A stretch of 64,000 bases of DNA, taken from positions 1 through 64,000 of the forward strand of contig DASWNP010000051.1 of NCBI GenBank assembly GCA_036399175.1, given 5' to 3'. A program made the position numbers and the translations under genes. This DNA is from DASWNP01 sp036399175. Its GTDB lineage: Bacteria > Acidobacteriota > Blastocatellia > Pyrinomonadales > Pyrinomonadaceae. A model generated the notes under the pieces. That model saw only the letters and a program-made list of their open reading frames with translations. It made no database searches and had not been told where the DNA came from. Positions 15,893 through 23,898 of this stretch are shown here, piece after piece (position 1 is the first letter of the stretch; each line of letters starts with the position of its first letter).

Positions 15893-17038
15893 TTAGAACA
15901 ACTCGAATTTGATGGTGAGGTATTTTCTGGGGTTTTGGCGGAAGTCGTAGATGAGTTTGACGCTTTCGGCGGAGAGTTGGTTGACGTTGGAGTAGAGCTG
16001 GTCGTCGGTGAAGAGCTTGCCGACGGTGCCTTCGCCGCGTTGGACGCCGGAGATGACGTTGTCGAGGCGTTCGGCGGTGGTGTTGACGCGGGCGATGGCG
16101 GCGCGGGCGTCGTTGTAGATGGCTTCGTCGGTGAGCAGTTTGCCGGCGGTGCCGCGTCCCTGGCGGAGGTCTTCGACGATGAGGTTGATGCGGTCGATGC
16201 TGCTGTTGAAGCGCGCGGTGGTGGCGCGGAAGTCGTTGTAGAGAGCGTCGTCGGTGAGCAGTTTGCCGGCGGTGCCGCGTCCCTGGCGGAGGTCGGCGGC
16301 GATGGATTGAAGCTCGGCGCTAACTTCGCTGATGTTGTTGTAGAGGGTTGGGTCGTTGATGAAGCGACCGGCTGAGCCCTGGCCGGATTCTATCTGTCGG
16401 ATGAGCGATTGGGTGTCGCGGATGGCGGCGTTGAGGTTGTTGTAGAAGGCTTCGTCGTTGACGAAGCGACCGAGCGTGCCTTCGCCCCGGTTGATTCTCT
16501 CCGCAATCGAGGTGAACTGACCCGAAAGGCTGTTGAGCTGCTTCATGAGGTCGTTGCCGGATTCGGTGAGAGCGCCGAAGTCTGTGGCCGAGGCGGAGCG
16601 AAGCTCGAAGTTTTCCGGGACGGGCGGCGCAACGGATGTTCCGGGAATGATGTTGATGAGCTTGTCTGTGCCGAGCAGTCCGGGCGAGCCGAGCTGCGCG
16701 GTGGAGTCGGTGCGAATAAGGTCGGTGGCGGGGCGACCGTCAATCTCGCTGTCGATGGCGAGCGTGGCTTCGACCTTCGGGTCGGTCGGCTTGTCGGAGG
16801 GTGGAAGCAGGCGCACTTCGTCAATCTTGCCGATGCGGACGCCCGCAAGGCGCACCTCGGAGCCGGGGCGCAGTCCGTCGGCGTTGGCGAAGCGCGCCTT
16901 GACGTGCAGCTTCTTCGAGAAGGGAGAGATGTCGCCCGACGCGTTCAGAATCAGGAAGATGAGGACGAGAATCGAGACGATGACGAGCAGCCCCACGCGC
17001 AGCTCCCGCAGGCCGATGGACTTTTTCTTTGGAGGCAT
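15893..17038 (-). CDS. mlaD: MlaD-family (MCE domain) lipid transport protein with C-terminal repeats
   Basis: The 381-residue inner-membrane-anchored protein has one N-terminal transmembrane helix (VGLLVIVSILVLIFLILNAS), then the MCE domain (VKARFANADGLRPGSEVRLA, VRIGKIDEVRL, STAQLGSPGLLGTDKLINI). The C-terminal half holds five copies of a motif of the form GxGTxGKLxTDxxLYNN, spaced about 40-45 residues within predicted helices. MCE proteins form hexameric rings that shuttle phospholipids between membranes. It is the last gene of an E-F-D operon. The repeats exceed the usual MlaD length and suggest a longer needle or tunnel. Confidence 0.92.
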   Translation of the reverse strand: MPPKKKSIGLRELRVGLLVIVSILVLIFLILNASGDISPFSKKLHVKARFANADGLRPGSEVRLAGVRIGKIDEVRLLPPSDKPTDPKVEATLAIDSEIDGRPATDLIRTDSTAQLGSPGLLGTDKLINIIPGTSVAPPVPENFELRSASATDFGALTESGNDLMKQLNSLSGQFTSIAERINRGEGTLGRFVNDEAFYNNLNAAIRDTQSLIRQIESGQGSAGRFINDPTLYNNISEVSAELQSIAADLRQGRGTAGKLLTDDALYNDFRATTARFNSSIDRINLIVEDLRQGRGTAGKLLTDEAIYNDARAAIARVNTTAERLDNVISGVQRGEGTVGKLFTDDQLYSNVNQLSAESVKLIYDFRQNPRKYLTIKFELF

Positions 17039-17040
17039 AG

Positions 17041-17128
<88 letters not shown>

Positions 17129-17132
17129 CCTT

Positions 17133-18053
17133 TCAGTGTCCGCGTATAAAGCGAGTGATGTATGGGTCTTCGTTGCGGCGCAGTTGTTCGTCGGTGCCGC
17201 TGAAGATAACGTTGCCCTGCCGAATCATGATGATTTTGGTGTTGGTCAGGCAGAGCCGCTCGCCCTCTTTCTCGAAGACGACTTCTCCGGCGTCGTTGAC
17301 GACGGCATACTCGGAGGTGATGTATTCGAGATTGTTCATCTCGTGTGTGACGAACATCGAGGAAACATCTTCGAGGTCGCGCAGCTTGATGGCAAGCTCG
17401 CAGATGGTGCGGGCGGTGGGCGGGTCGAGCCCGGCGGTCGGCTCGTCGAACATGACGATTTTAGGGCCGCCGACGAGGGCGCGGGCGATGCCGACTCTGC
17501 GACGCATGCCTCCCGAAAGCTCAATCGGCATCTTGTCGATGGCATCTTCGAGGTTGACGAAGCGGAGCATGCGCCGGACTTCTTCTTCCACTTCGTCTTC
17601 GGGCACGCCCTGTTCGTGCAGGCGATAGGCGACGTTTTCGTAGACCGAGAGTGAATCGAAGAGCGCACCCTCCTGAAAAATCATGCCGATGTTTTTGCGC
17701 ACCCTCATCATCTCGGGCTCGGTGAAGTTCGTGATGTCTTCGCCATCGACGAAAACCTGTCCCTCGTCGGCCTTCAAGAGTCCGAGGACGAGCTTGATGA
17801 GCGTCGATTTGCCGCCGCCCGAGCCGCCGAGGATGATTTTGGTCTCGCCCCTGAGCACCTTGAAGCTGATGCCGTCGAGAATCTTTCGGTCGTCGAAGGA
17901 GAGATGCACGTTGCGGAACTCGACGGCCGGGATGCCGCGCGCGCTATCGTCCACTTCGGCGAAAGTGGACTCGGCGGCGTCTTCGCTCACCTGCCCGTCG
18001 CGGGGCAGAGTTGAGGGGTCGGTCTGCTGAACTTCAACGTCGGTGGAAGCCAT
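17133..18053 (-). CDS. mlaF: MlaF-family ABC transporter ATPase
   Basis: This 306-residue ATPase drives the Mla lipid transporter. Motifs: Walker A GGSGGGKSTLIKL near residue 75, Q-loop IGMIFQEGALFDSL, ABC signature ELSGGMRRRVGIARAL, Walker B KIVMFDEPTAGLDP and switch His in MFVTHEMNNL. The GALFDSLSVYENVAY segment after the Q-loop is characteristic of MlaF. About 45 N-terminal residues precede the nucleotide-binding domain and look disordered. It lies between mlaE and mlaD, transcribed with them. The ATG at 18053 is 26 bases after the mlaE stop codon. Confidence 0.94.
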   Translation of the reverse strand: MASTDVEVQQTDPSTLPRDGQVSEDAAESTFAEVDDSARGIPAVEFRNVHLSFDDRKILDGISFKVLRGETKIILGGSGGGKSTLIKLVLGLLKADEGQVFVDGEDITNFTEPEMMRVRKNIGMIFQEGALFDSLSVYENVAYRLHEQGVPEDEVEEEVRRMLRFVNLEDAIDKMPIELSGGMRRRVGIARALVGGPKIVMFDEPTAGLDPPTARTICELAIKLRDLEDVSSMFVTHEMNNLEYITSEYAVVNDAGEVVFEKEGERLCLTNTKIIMIRQGNVIFSGTDEQLRRNEDPYITRFIRGH

Positions 18054-18079
18054 AAGGAAATCTTTGACTCGGTCGCTCT

Positions 18080-18850
18080 TTAGCCGGTCGGCATACCTAG
18101 AATAACCTGAAGCGCTTTAGTAATAAAGAAGTCGGCGACGATGATGAGGATGGAGGCGGCGACGACCGCCGTCGTCGTCGAGCGCCCGACGCCGACCGTC
18201 CCGCCCTCGGTCTGCAAACCCTGTCGGCAGGCGACCGCGCCGATAATCAGCGCGAAGGCGGAGGATTTAACGAAGCCGCCGACGACATCCTTCGAGGTCA
18301 AGCCTTCCCAGACGCCGGATGAAAAGGCCGCCGAGGCGATGCCGTAAAGCTGTGTCGAGACAATCCATGCGCCGCCGATGCCGATGAGGTCGGCAATCAC
18401 GGTGAGGAGCGGGACGGTGATGATGAGGGCGATGAGGCGCGGCGCGACGAGCTTGCGGATGGGGTCTGTGCCGAGCGCGCGCATGGCGTCTATCTGCTGC
18501 GAGACGACCATCGAGCCAAGCTCGGCCGAGATGGCAGAGGCGACGCGACCTGCGACCATCAGCCCCGTCAGCACAGGCCCAAGCTCGCGCACCAGCGCAG
18601 TGGCAACGAGGCGTCCGGTCTGTTCCTGAGCGCCGTAGTATTTGAGCGTCGGGTAGGTTTGGAGGGCAAGGACGCCGCCTGTGAAAAAGCCTGTCAGGAT
18701 GATGATGGTGAGCGAGCCGACGCCGATGACATCCATCTGCCCGATCATCTCGTTGAGGTAGGTGGGACGACGAAACAGCCTGCGCGCCGCGCGCACCGTC
18801 ATCAGGGTCGTCTCCTGCACTTCGAGCACAACGCGCGTGGCAAAATTCAT
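18080..18850 (-). CDS. mlaE: MlaE-family lipid ABC transporter permease
   Basis: The permease has about 256 residues from the chosen ATG and roughly five to six hydrophobic segments. Family signatures are FTGGVLALQTYPTLKYYGA near residue 60, VRELGPVLTGLMVAGRVAS, ELGSMVVSQQIDAMRALGTD (coupling helix to MlaF) and the late GACRQ-like VACRQGLQTEGGTVGVGRST. MlaE dimers feed phospholipids to or from the MCE ring. The frame is open upstream to a TTG at 19018, but the conserved region starts near the ATG at 18850, chosen without a strong Shine-Dalgarno sequence. First gene of the E-F-D operon. Confidence 0.92.
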   Translation of the reverse strand: MNFATRVVLEVQETTLMTVRAARRLFRRPTYLNEMIGQMDVIGVGSLTIIILTGFFTGGVLALQTYPTLKYYGAQEQTGRLVATALVRELGPVLTGLMVAGRVASAISAELGSMVVSQQIDAMRALGTDPIRKLVAPRLIALIITVPLLTVIADLIGIGGAWIVSTQLYGIASAAFSSGVWEGLTSKDVVGGFVKSSAFALIIGAVACRQGLQTEGGTVGVGRSTTTAVVAASILIIVADFFITKALQVILGMPTG

Positions 18851-19124
18851 GGGAGCTGTCGGAGGCGAAACATGCCGGGTCGAAAGGGAGAAAGGGCGCG
18901 GCCTCGTCGTCTGTCGTTTCGAGAAAGATGTGGATGCACGTTCAAAAGAGACGCTGGCGTCGCCCGGGTCTATGAACTGAAAAAGCGAGTTTGTTAGCTG
19001 AAAAAAGCTCCGGCGCAAACATAATGTACAGGCTGGCTATGATGCGCAAAAAACGGTGGATGCGTCAAGCGTGAAATCGACGGACGATAAATAGCGGACG
19101 GAGAGGATGCTGGTCGGGCGTCTG

Positions 19125-19811
19125 TCAGGGGCGCGCCCTACGGCGTGCGGGCTGGCGGCGAGACTTCTGTTGAAGAAGGGCGGCGGGGTCGTTCGAGAGA
19201 GTTTGGCGTGCGGGCGCGGGGGCGGGTTGCAGGAGGCTTGGGTTGTCGTCGGCCTCGCGCGGATTTGGGGGAGGCAGACGGTCTCCGCGCCGCTGCCGAA
19301 GCTGTCTCTGGAGCGCTTGGCGGCGCAGGTCACGGACGATGGCGAGTTGCTGCGGGGTGAGCACGCGTCGAACCTTCATCTCCGTAAAGGCGCGCAGTCG
19401 TGCAAACGCCTCCTGCGCCAAGGCCAGCTCGCGGACGCGCGCATCGACAGTCGCTTCGTCTGCGGATTCGGAGTAGACGGCCTCGTCGAGCGCGCGTCGC
19501 GCCTGCCTGAGACGCCGCATGAGCGGGCGACCTTCGGCTTCGGTCTCCTGACGGATGGCTCGTATCTGCGCGCGCTGTTCGGGCGAAAGACCCAAACGCT
19601 CAAGCAGACGCGCGTCGCGCTCCCTGCGTCCGCCCGGTCGTCGCCCCCTCGCGTCAGCCTCTCCCGTCGGCTCTTCGTCCTGCGCGGCGGAAGGCATCTG
19701 CGCGAAGAATCTCTCCTGCGTAAAACCCTTAGGGGCGGCGACGAAGAGAAGCCACGCGAAGAAGGCGAGCCCGAGAGTCGCGTTGAAGATTTGCCCTGTC
19801 TGTTTACTCAT
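19125..19811 (-). CDS. Periplasmic Spy/CpxP-like helical protein in a sigma-factor operon
   Basis: The protein (228 residues from the chosen ATG) has an N-terminal membrane anchor or signal (IFNATLGLAFFAWLLFVAA). It then has an arginine-rich helical region with LERLGLSPEQRAQIRAIRQE and VRRVLTPQQLAIVRDLRRQA, the LTPxQ repeats typical of Spy/CpxP/periplasmic heavy-metal-sensor proteins. These bind unfolded proteins or metals at the outer side of the inner membrane. The C-terminal 60 residues are Pro/Arg/Gln-rich. It is the third gene after an ECF sigma factor and its anti-sigma factor. The start could also be a TTG at 19856 overlapping the anti-sigma stop. Confidence 0.72.
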   Translation of the reverse strand: MSKQTGQIFNATLGLAFFAWLLFVAAPKGFTQERFFAQMPSAAQDEEPTGEADARGRRPGGRRERDARLLERLGLSPEQRAQIRAIRQETEAEGRPLMRRLRQARRALDEAVYSESADEATVDARVRELALAQEAFARLRAFTEMKVRRVLTPQQLAIVRDLRRQALQRQLRQRRGDRLPPPNPREADDNPSLLQPAPAPARQTLSNDPAALLQQKSRRQPARRRARP

Positions 19812-19852
19812 TGAAGATTCGGCCTGTTCTGTTTGCTCATGCTTCGCAAAAC

Positions 19853-20686
19853 TCAATCCTCGTGCACTTCGTCGAGCAGGTCGTAGAGTCTCGGCAGGTT
19901 CTCTTCGTTCCTGTCGTCCAAGCGACGCGCGGCGAGCTGTTGACGACGCTGAGCCGTCGCGCGCCGCGCGCTGGCAGACTGCGGCGTCTCCCTGAGTGCC
20001 GCTTCGGCCTGAATAGTTCTCGGACGCCGCGACGCGTGAGACGGACGCGCGGACGAAGCGCTCGCGTCGATGCTGCGCGCTTCTTCGGGTCGATTTCCGA
20101 TTGACTCAAGCTGAAGCCTGACGCGCTCTTCGACCATCGTCTCCAACTCCCGCTCCGAAGGCGCGACCCTCACAGGAACTTCGACGCGCTTCTCGACAAC
20201 TCGCACGCCCCCGCCCGTTTGCAGGGCGAGCCCTTCATCATCCCAACGAACTTCGGCACGCGCGAACGTGAGAGCCGCGAGCGCGCAGACGGCGAGCACG
20301 GCGGCCACGCTTCCGGCTCGCAGCCAGAGGGGCGAAAGCTCGAAGAAGGCTCTAAGCGCCGCGAGCGCCGAACGCCTGCGCGACGCCCTCGCGGGCTGTG
20401 CCTTCTCTGAAGCTCCGGCGGAGGCCGCGACGGGCGCGAAAGCATACGCGCCGCTCAAAGCCTCTGTGCGCCACTCTCCGACGGCGGCTCGCACGTCGCC
20501 GAAAGCCGAAAGCTCGTCCCGGCAGTGAGCGCACGCGCTCAGGTGGCGTCCGAAGCTCTCGGCCTCCGGCTCGCTCGCTTCTCCGTAAAGGTAAGCGACC
20601 AGCTCGACGCCGCGCGTGCATCCCTGCCGCTCAAGCTCGCCGCGCGCCTGCTCGTTGTTCGACGTATCTCTCGTGGGCTCGTTCAT
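19853..20686 (-). CDS. Membrane-bound anti-sigma factor with N-terminal zinc finger
   Basis: The 277-residue protein carries a ZAS-type zinc-binding domain at residues 25-65 (GVELVAYLYGEASEPEAESF, HLSACAHCRDEL: the H-x3-C-x2-C pattern). A linker follows, then one transmembrane helix near 118-140 (SVAAVLAVCALAALTFA), and a periplasmic region with a coiled segment (EVPVRVAPSERELETMVEER). The C-terminus is Arg/Ala/Glu-rich. It presumably holds the ECF sigma factor encoded 12 bases upstream and releases it on an envelope signal. The ATG at 20686 follows AGGAG. Confidence 0.88.
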   Translation of the reverse strand: MNEPTRDTSNNEQARGELERQGCTRGVELVAYLYGEASEPEAESFGRHLSACAHCRDELSAFGDVRAAVGEWRTEALSGAYAFAPVAASAGASEKAQPARASRRRSALAALRAFFELSPLWLRAGSVAAVLAVCALAALTFARAEVRWDDEGLALQTGGGVRVVEKRVEVPVRVAPSERELETMVEERVRLQLESIGNRPEEARSIDASASSARPSHASRRPRTIQAEAALRETPQSASARRATAQRRQQLAARRLDDRNEENLPRLYDLLDEVHED

Positions 20687-20698
20687 CGTCCGGCTCTC

Positions 20699-21274
20699 CT
20701 ATCCGTGCTTTTCGAGTCGCAGGCGAAGCTGGCCGAGCGCCCTGTAAAGCCTGCTCTTGACCGTGCTCAGGGGCACGCCGAGCGTGTCGGCTATCTCCTG
20801 AAAGGTCATCTCCTCGAACTCCTTCATCACAATCACTTCGCGCAGCTCCAAAGGCAGCGCGCCGACGGCGCGACGCACTGCCTCCGTCCTCTCCCGACTC
20901 TCGGCCACACGCGCGGGCGACGCGTCAGTCGCGGGCACGGCGAGCGTTTCGCCTAAAGCCTCCTGCCGCTCTTCGTCTTCGAGCGCCGTCTCGGCACGCA
21001 CCTTTCGGCGACGCTGGCGCGTGATGCACTGATTGACGGCGATGCGATGCAGCCAGGAAGAGACGCGCGCGTCGCCGCGAAAGCCTCGAAGGTTGCGGAA
21101 GGCGCTCAGAAAAGTCTCCTGCGTCGCATCGCGCGCGTCCTCGGCGCTGCCGAGCATGCCGAGCGAGAGCGCGAAGATGGGTCGCTCCCAACGACGCACG
21201 AGTTCGCCGAAGGCTTCCGCATCGCCGGCCAGCGCGCGTTTGACAATCTGTTCGTCGCTCGTCGCCGTCTCCAT
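20699..21274 (-). CDS. ECF-family RNA polymerase sigma factor (RpoE-like)
   Basis: The 191-residue sigma factor has region 2 at residues 10-85 (ALAGDAEAFGELVRRWERPI, DATQETFLSAFRNLRGFRG, VSSWLHRIAVNQCITRQRRR) and region 4 at 130-185 (RRAVGALPLELREVIVMKEF, MTFQEIADTLGVPLSTVKSR, LYRALGQLR). It directs transcription of an envelope-stress-type regulon, probably including its own operon. The next gene encodes the cognate anti-sigma factor and the third a Spy-like protein. A GGAGAGAGG stretch precedes the ATG. Confidence 0.95.
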   Translation of the reverse strand: METATSDEQIVKRALAGDAEAFGELVRRWERPIFALSLGMLGSAEDARDATQETFLSAFRNLRGFRGDARVSSWLHRIAVNQCITRQRRRKVRAETALEDEERQEALGETLAVPATDASPARVAESRERTEAVRRAVGALPLELREVIVMKEFEEMTFQEIADTLGVPLSTVKSRLYRALGQLRLRLEKHG

Positions 21275-21403
21275 CCTCTCTCCAGCGCGAGGCCGAAAAC
21301 CTCAATCCCTGAAATCGGGTCGAACGCCTGTCTCCACCAAATCCGGCACGCCCGCCCTCGCACTCAAACATTTAGACGCACGACCGCTCCCTCCGGTCTC
21401 CTA

Positions 21404-21505
21404 AAAAGCAAGTATGAAGGAGGAAGGATGAAGGATGAAAGCCCGGCTCTCAAGCTTGAACGGCTCTCTTTCCGCCTTCATCCTTCCTCCTTCATACTTG
21501 CTTTT
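21404..21505. repeat. Tandem-unit inverted repeat with a perfect 31-bp stem (GGATGAA units)
   Basis: The 5' arm (from 21404: AAAAGCAAGTATGAAGGAGG and on to GGATGAAGG) is exactly complementary over 31 bases to the 3' arm ending at 21505. The loop is about 40 bases. It lies between the divergent sigma-factor operon and the HD-GYP gene. Confidence 0.92.
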
Positions 21506-21656
21506 CTGTGTTGACAGGAGCGAGCGCGGCTACGTACTATCGAAAGTGAAGGGATTGACCCTCCGGCCTCGCAGCCGCAAGCGTCGAACCTTTCACTTGC
21601 CCGCCTCAACGTTTCTCTCTCGAACTCCGTTTCCGTTCAAAATCTTTCCTTCCATC

Positions 21657-23510
21657 ATGCTTCGACGCTTCAAGCGGATACCACTGCTCTACATCGTCCT
21701 CGGCACGCTGCTCGTCGTCGGCCTCGTGCCCCTGCTCGTCGCCGGGATTCTGCTCTCCGACCGAAGCGGCGCTGAGCTGCGCTCGGTCGAAGGGCGCTAT
21801 CAGGCGCAGCTCGTGCAGGACAAGGCGCGGCAGATAGAGCTTTACGGGCAGCGTTACAGGGAAGTGGTGACGGGACTGGCGCGCGCTTTCGAGCTGGCGG
21901 GCGGCGTCCGCGCGCTCGGCGACGAGGGCGGCGACGCCCGTTTGCAGAAGGCAGTCATCGACGACCCGAACCTCATCGCGCTCGCCATCGTGCCCGTCAG
22001 CGGCATGCCGCAGGTGGCCTACAAGCCCGACGTGATTGCGCGCGAAGAGGTTGACGAACGCGTCGGAGCGATGCTTGCGCGGATGTCCGAGCGTGGGCTG
22101 GCGGTCGGGCGTCCGCAGGTCATTCGTTCGAGTCAGGAGATGGGTTTGAGCATCGCCGCGCCGGTCATGGGCGGCTTCGACGGCGGCGAAGTGGAAGCGG
22201 CTGTAGTGGCGGTCGTCTCTTTTCAGGATGTCTTCGGCGCGGTCGGGCAGCAGACGGCGATGAGCGAGCGCGAATTGCTCGACAGAGGCTTGCCCGTCAT
22301 CTTCGTCGTCGATGCGGAAGGCCGAGCCGTCGCGCACCCGGACGCGCGCGTCGCTTTCGCCGAGCGCGCCATGACTCATCTCAGAGTCGTGCAGGACTGG
22401 ATTGTCACGGGCAGGCGCGTGCGCTCGGCTCTCGCACCCTTCACGGCCGAGCGCGAGGGCAGGGAAGTCGGCATGCTCGGAGCTTACGCCACCGCCGAGC
22501 TTGAACGCGACGCGAGCCTCGGCGTCATCGCCATTCAGGACGAAGGCGCGGCCCTGCGCTCCGTGACAGAGATGCGCCGACAGATGCTCTGGATAAGTCT
22601 CTTGGCCGCCTCGCTCGCGCTGCTTTTGGGCTTCTATCTCGCAAGGAGACTGACGCGCCCCGTCAGCGACCTCGCCGCAGGCGCGCATCGCATCGCCTCC
22701 GGCGACTTCTCGCAGCGCATCGACGTGCGCAGCCGCACGGAACTCGGCGACCTCGGCAACTCCTTCAACCAGATGACCGACCGCCTTGAGCGTTTCATCG
22801 AAGACCTGCGCCGGGCAGCCGACGAAAACCGGGAGCTTTTCATCGGCACCGTCAAAGCCCTCGCCGCCGCCATCGACGGCAAAGACCCCTACACGCGCGG
22901 CCACTCCGAGCGCGTCGCACGCTTCTCGCTCGCCATCGCCGAGCAGCTCAACCTCTCAGACGAAGAGACCGAGAAGCTGCGCATCAGCGCGCTCCTGCAC
23001 GACGTAGGCAAAATCGGCATCGACGACAACGTGCTCAAGAAACCTGCGGCGCTCACCGACGAAGAGTTTGAGATAATGAAGCAGCACCCGCAGAAGGGCT
23101 ACAAAATCATGTCGCAGATTCCCGCCATGCGCGATTTCCTGCCCGGCATGTACATGCATCACGAGATGATCAACGGCGCGGGCTACCCGCAGGGCTTGAA
23201 GGGCGACGAGATACCCTTACAGGCGCGCATCGTCTCCGTCGCCGACACCTTCGACGCCATGACCACCGACCGCCCCTACCAGCGCGCCATGAAATTTGAA
23301 GACGCGCTTGAGCGCATCCAATCCTTCGTCGGTACGCGCTACGACGCTGCGGTCGTCGCCGCCCTCGTCGAAGCCTGCCACTCCGGCATCATCACCCCCG
23401 GCCGCGTCCGCCTCTCGCGCCGCGCCCGCGAACTCGCCGCCAAGCCCACACCCGCGTCCGCCCCGCAGCCGCCCACCAAAGCTCCGACCGAACAAGCGCC
23501 CGCCGTCTAA
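21657..23510 (+). CDS. Membrane sensor with HAMP and HD-GYP (c-di-GMP phosphodiesterase-like) domains
   Basis: The 617-residue receptor is laid out as a first transmembrane helix (IPLLYIVLGTLLVVGLVPLL), a periplasmic sensor of about 270 residues, a second helix (LWISLLAASLALLLGFYLA), HAMP (LTRPVSDLAAGAHRIASGDF) and HD-GYP. HD-GYP landmarks are GHSERVARFSLAIAEQL, LLHDVGKIGIDD, HHEMINGAGYPQGLKG and VSVADTFDAMTTDRPYQRAM. These enzymes hydrolyse cyclic di-GMP with a bi- or trinuclear metal site. In the GYP box the usual Asp-Gly is Asn-Gly (ING); the metal His and Asp residues appear present. The ATG at 21657 starts the first helix; upstream codons run through a repeat. Confidence 0.9.
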   Translation: MLRRFKRIPLLYIVLGTLLVVGLVPLLVAGILLSDRSGAELRSVEGRYQAQLVQDKARQIELYGQRYREVVTGLARAFELAGGVRALGDEGGDARLQKAVIDDPNLIALAIVPVSGMPQVAYKPDVIAREEVDERVGAMLARMSERGLAVGRPQVIRSSQEMGLSIAAPVMGGFDGGEVEAAVVAVVSFQDVFGAVGQQTAMSERELLDRGLPVIFVVDAEGRAVAHPDARVAFAERAMTHLRVVQDWIVTGRRVRSALAPFTAEREGREVGMLGAYATAELERDASLGVIAIQDEGAALRSVTEMRRQMLWISLLAASLALLLGFYLARRLTRPVSDLAAGAHRIASGDFSQRIDVRSRTELGDLGNSFNQMTDRLERFIEDLRRAADENRELFIGTVKALAAAIDGKDPYTRGHSERVARFSLAIAEQLNLSDEETEKLRISALLHDVGKIGIDDNVLKKPAALTDEEFEIMKQHPQKGYKIMSQIPAMRDFLPGMYMHHEMINGAGYPQGLKGDEIPLQARIVSVADTFDAMTTDRPYQRAMKFEDALERIQSFVGTRYDAAVVAALVEACHSGIITPGRVRLSRRARELAAKPTPASAPQPPTKAPTEQAPAV

Positions 23511-23538
23511 CGCTCGAACCGAGGCGCAAATCATAAAT

Positions 23539-23751
23539 TTACGCCAGCATCAAACGCGCACCCTTCGGCTCAGGCACGGAAACGCCGTCTTCGACAGCAG
23601 TATCAATCCATAACTGAATGGCTTCATTAGCATTATTCAGTGCCTCCGCCTGCGTATCGCCATGAGCCATACAGCCCGGCAGTTCCGGCACTTCGGCGAC
23701 AAAGACGTTATCTTCGTTGCTCCAGTAAATAATGATTTCGTATTTATACAT
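23539..23751 (-). CDS. HicB-family antitoxin-like protein, orphan
   Basis: The 70-residue protein matches the HicB N-terminal domain: YKYEIIIYWSNEDNVFVAEV, then PELPGCMAHGDTQAEALNNA and NEAIQLWIDTA. The C-terminal DNA-binding part found in full-length HicB is missing, as in the short HicB subfamily. No hicA toxin gene is recognisable on either side, so this may be an orphan regulator or remnant. GGGAGG precedes the ATG. Confidence 0.85.
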   Translation of the reverse strand: MYKYEIIIYWSNEDNVFVAEVPELPGCMAHGDTQAEALNNANEAIQLWIDTAVEDGVSVPEPKGARLMLA

Positions 23752-23898
23752 CTCACTTGCCTCCCAGCTTATACTTTACGATAACGGCGCGCACCTGCCG
23801 AACTTGATAAACCAATGACAACTCGCAACGCTCAACTGCGCTAGCTTGCCGCGACGAAGACCGATACAATGCTGTTGAATCTATAGGAGGACGGATAA

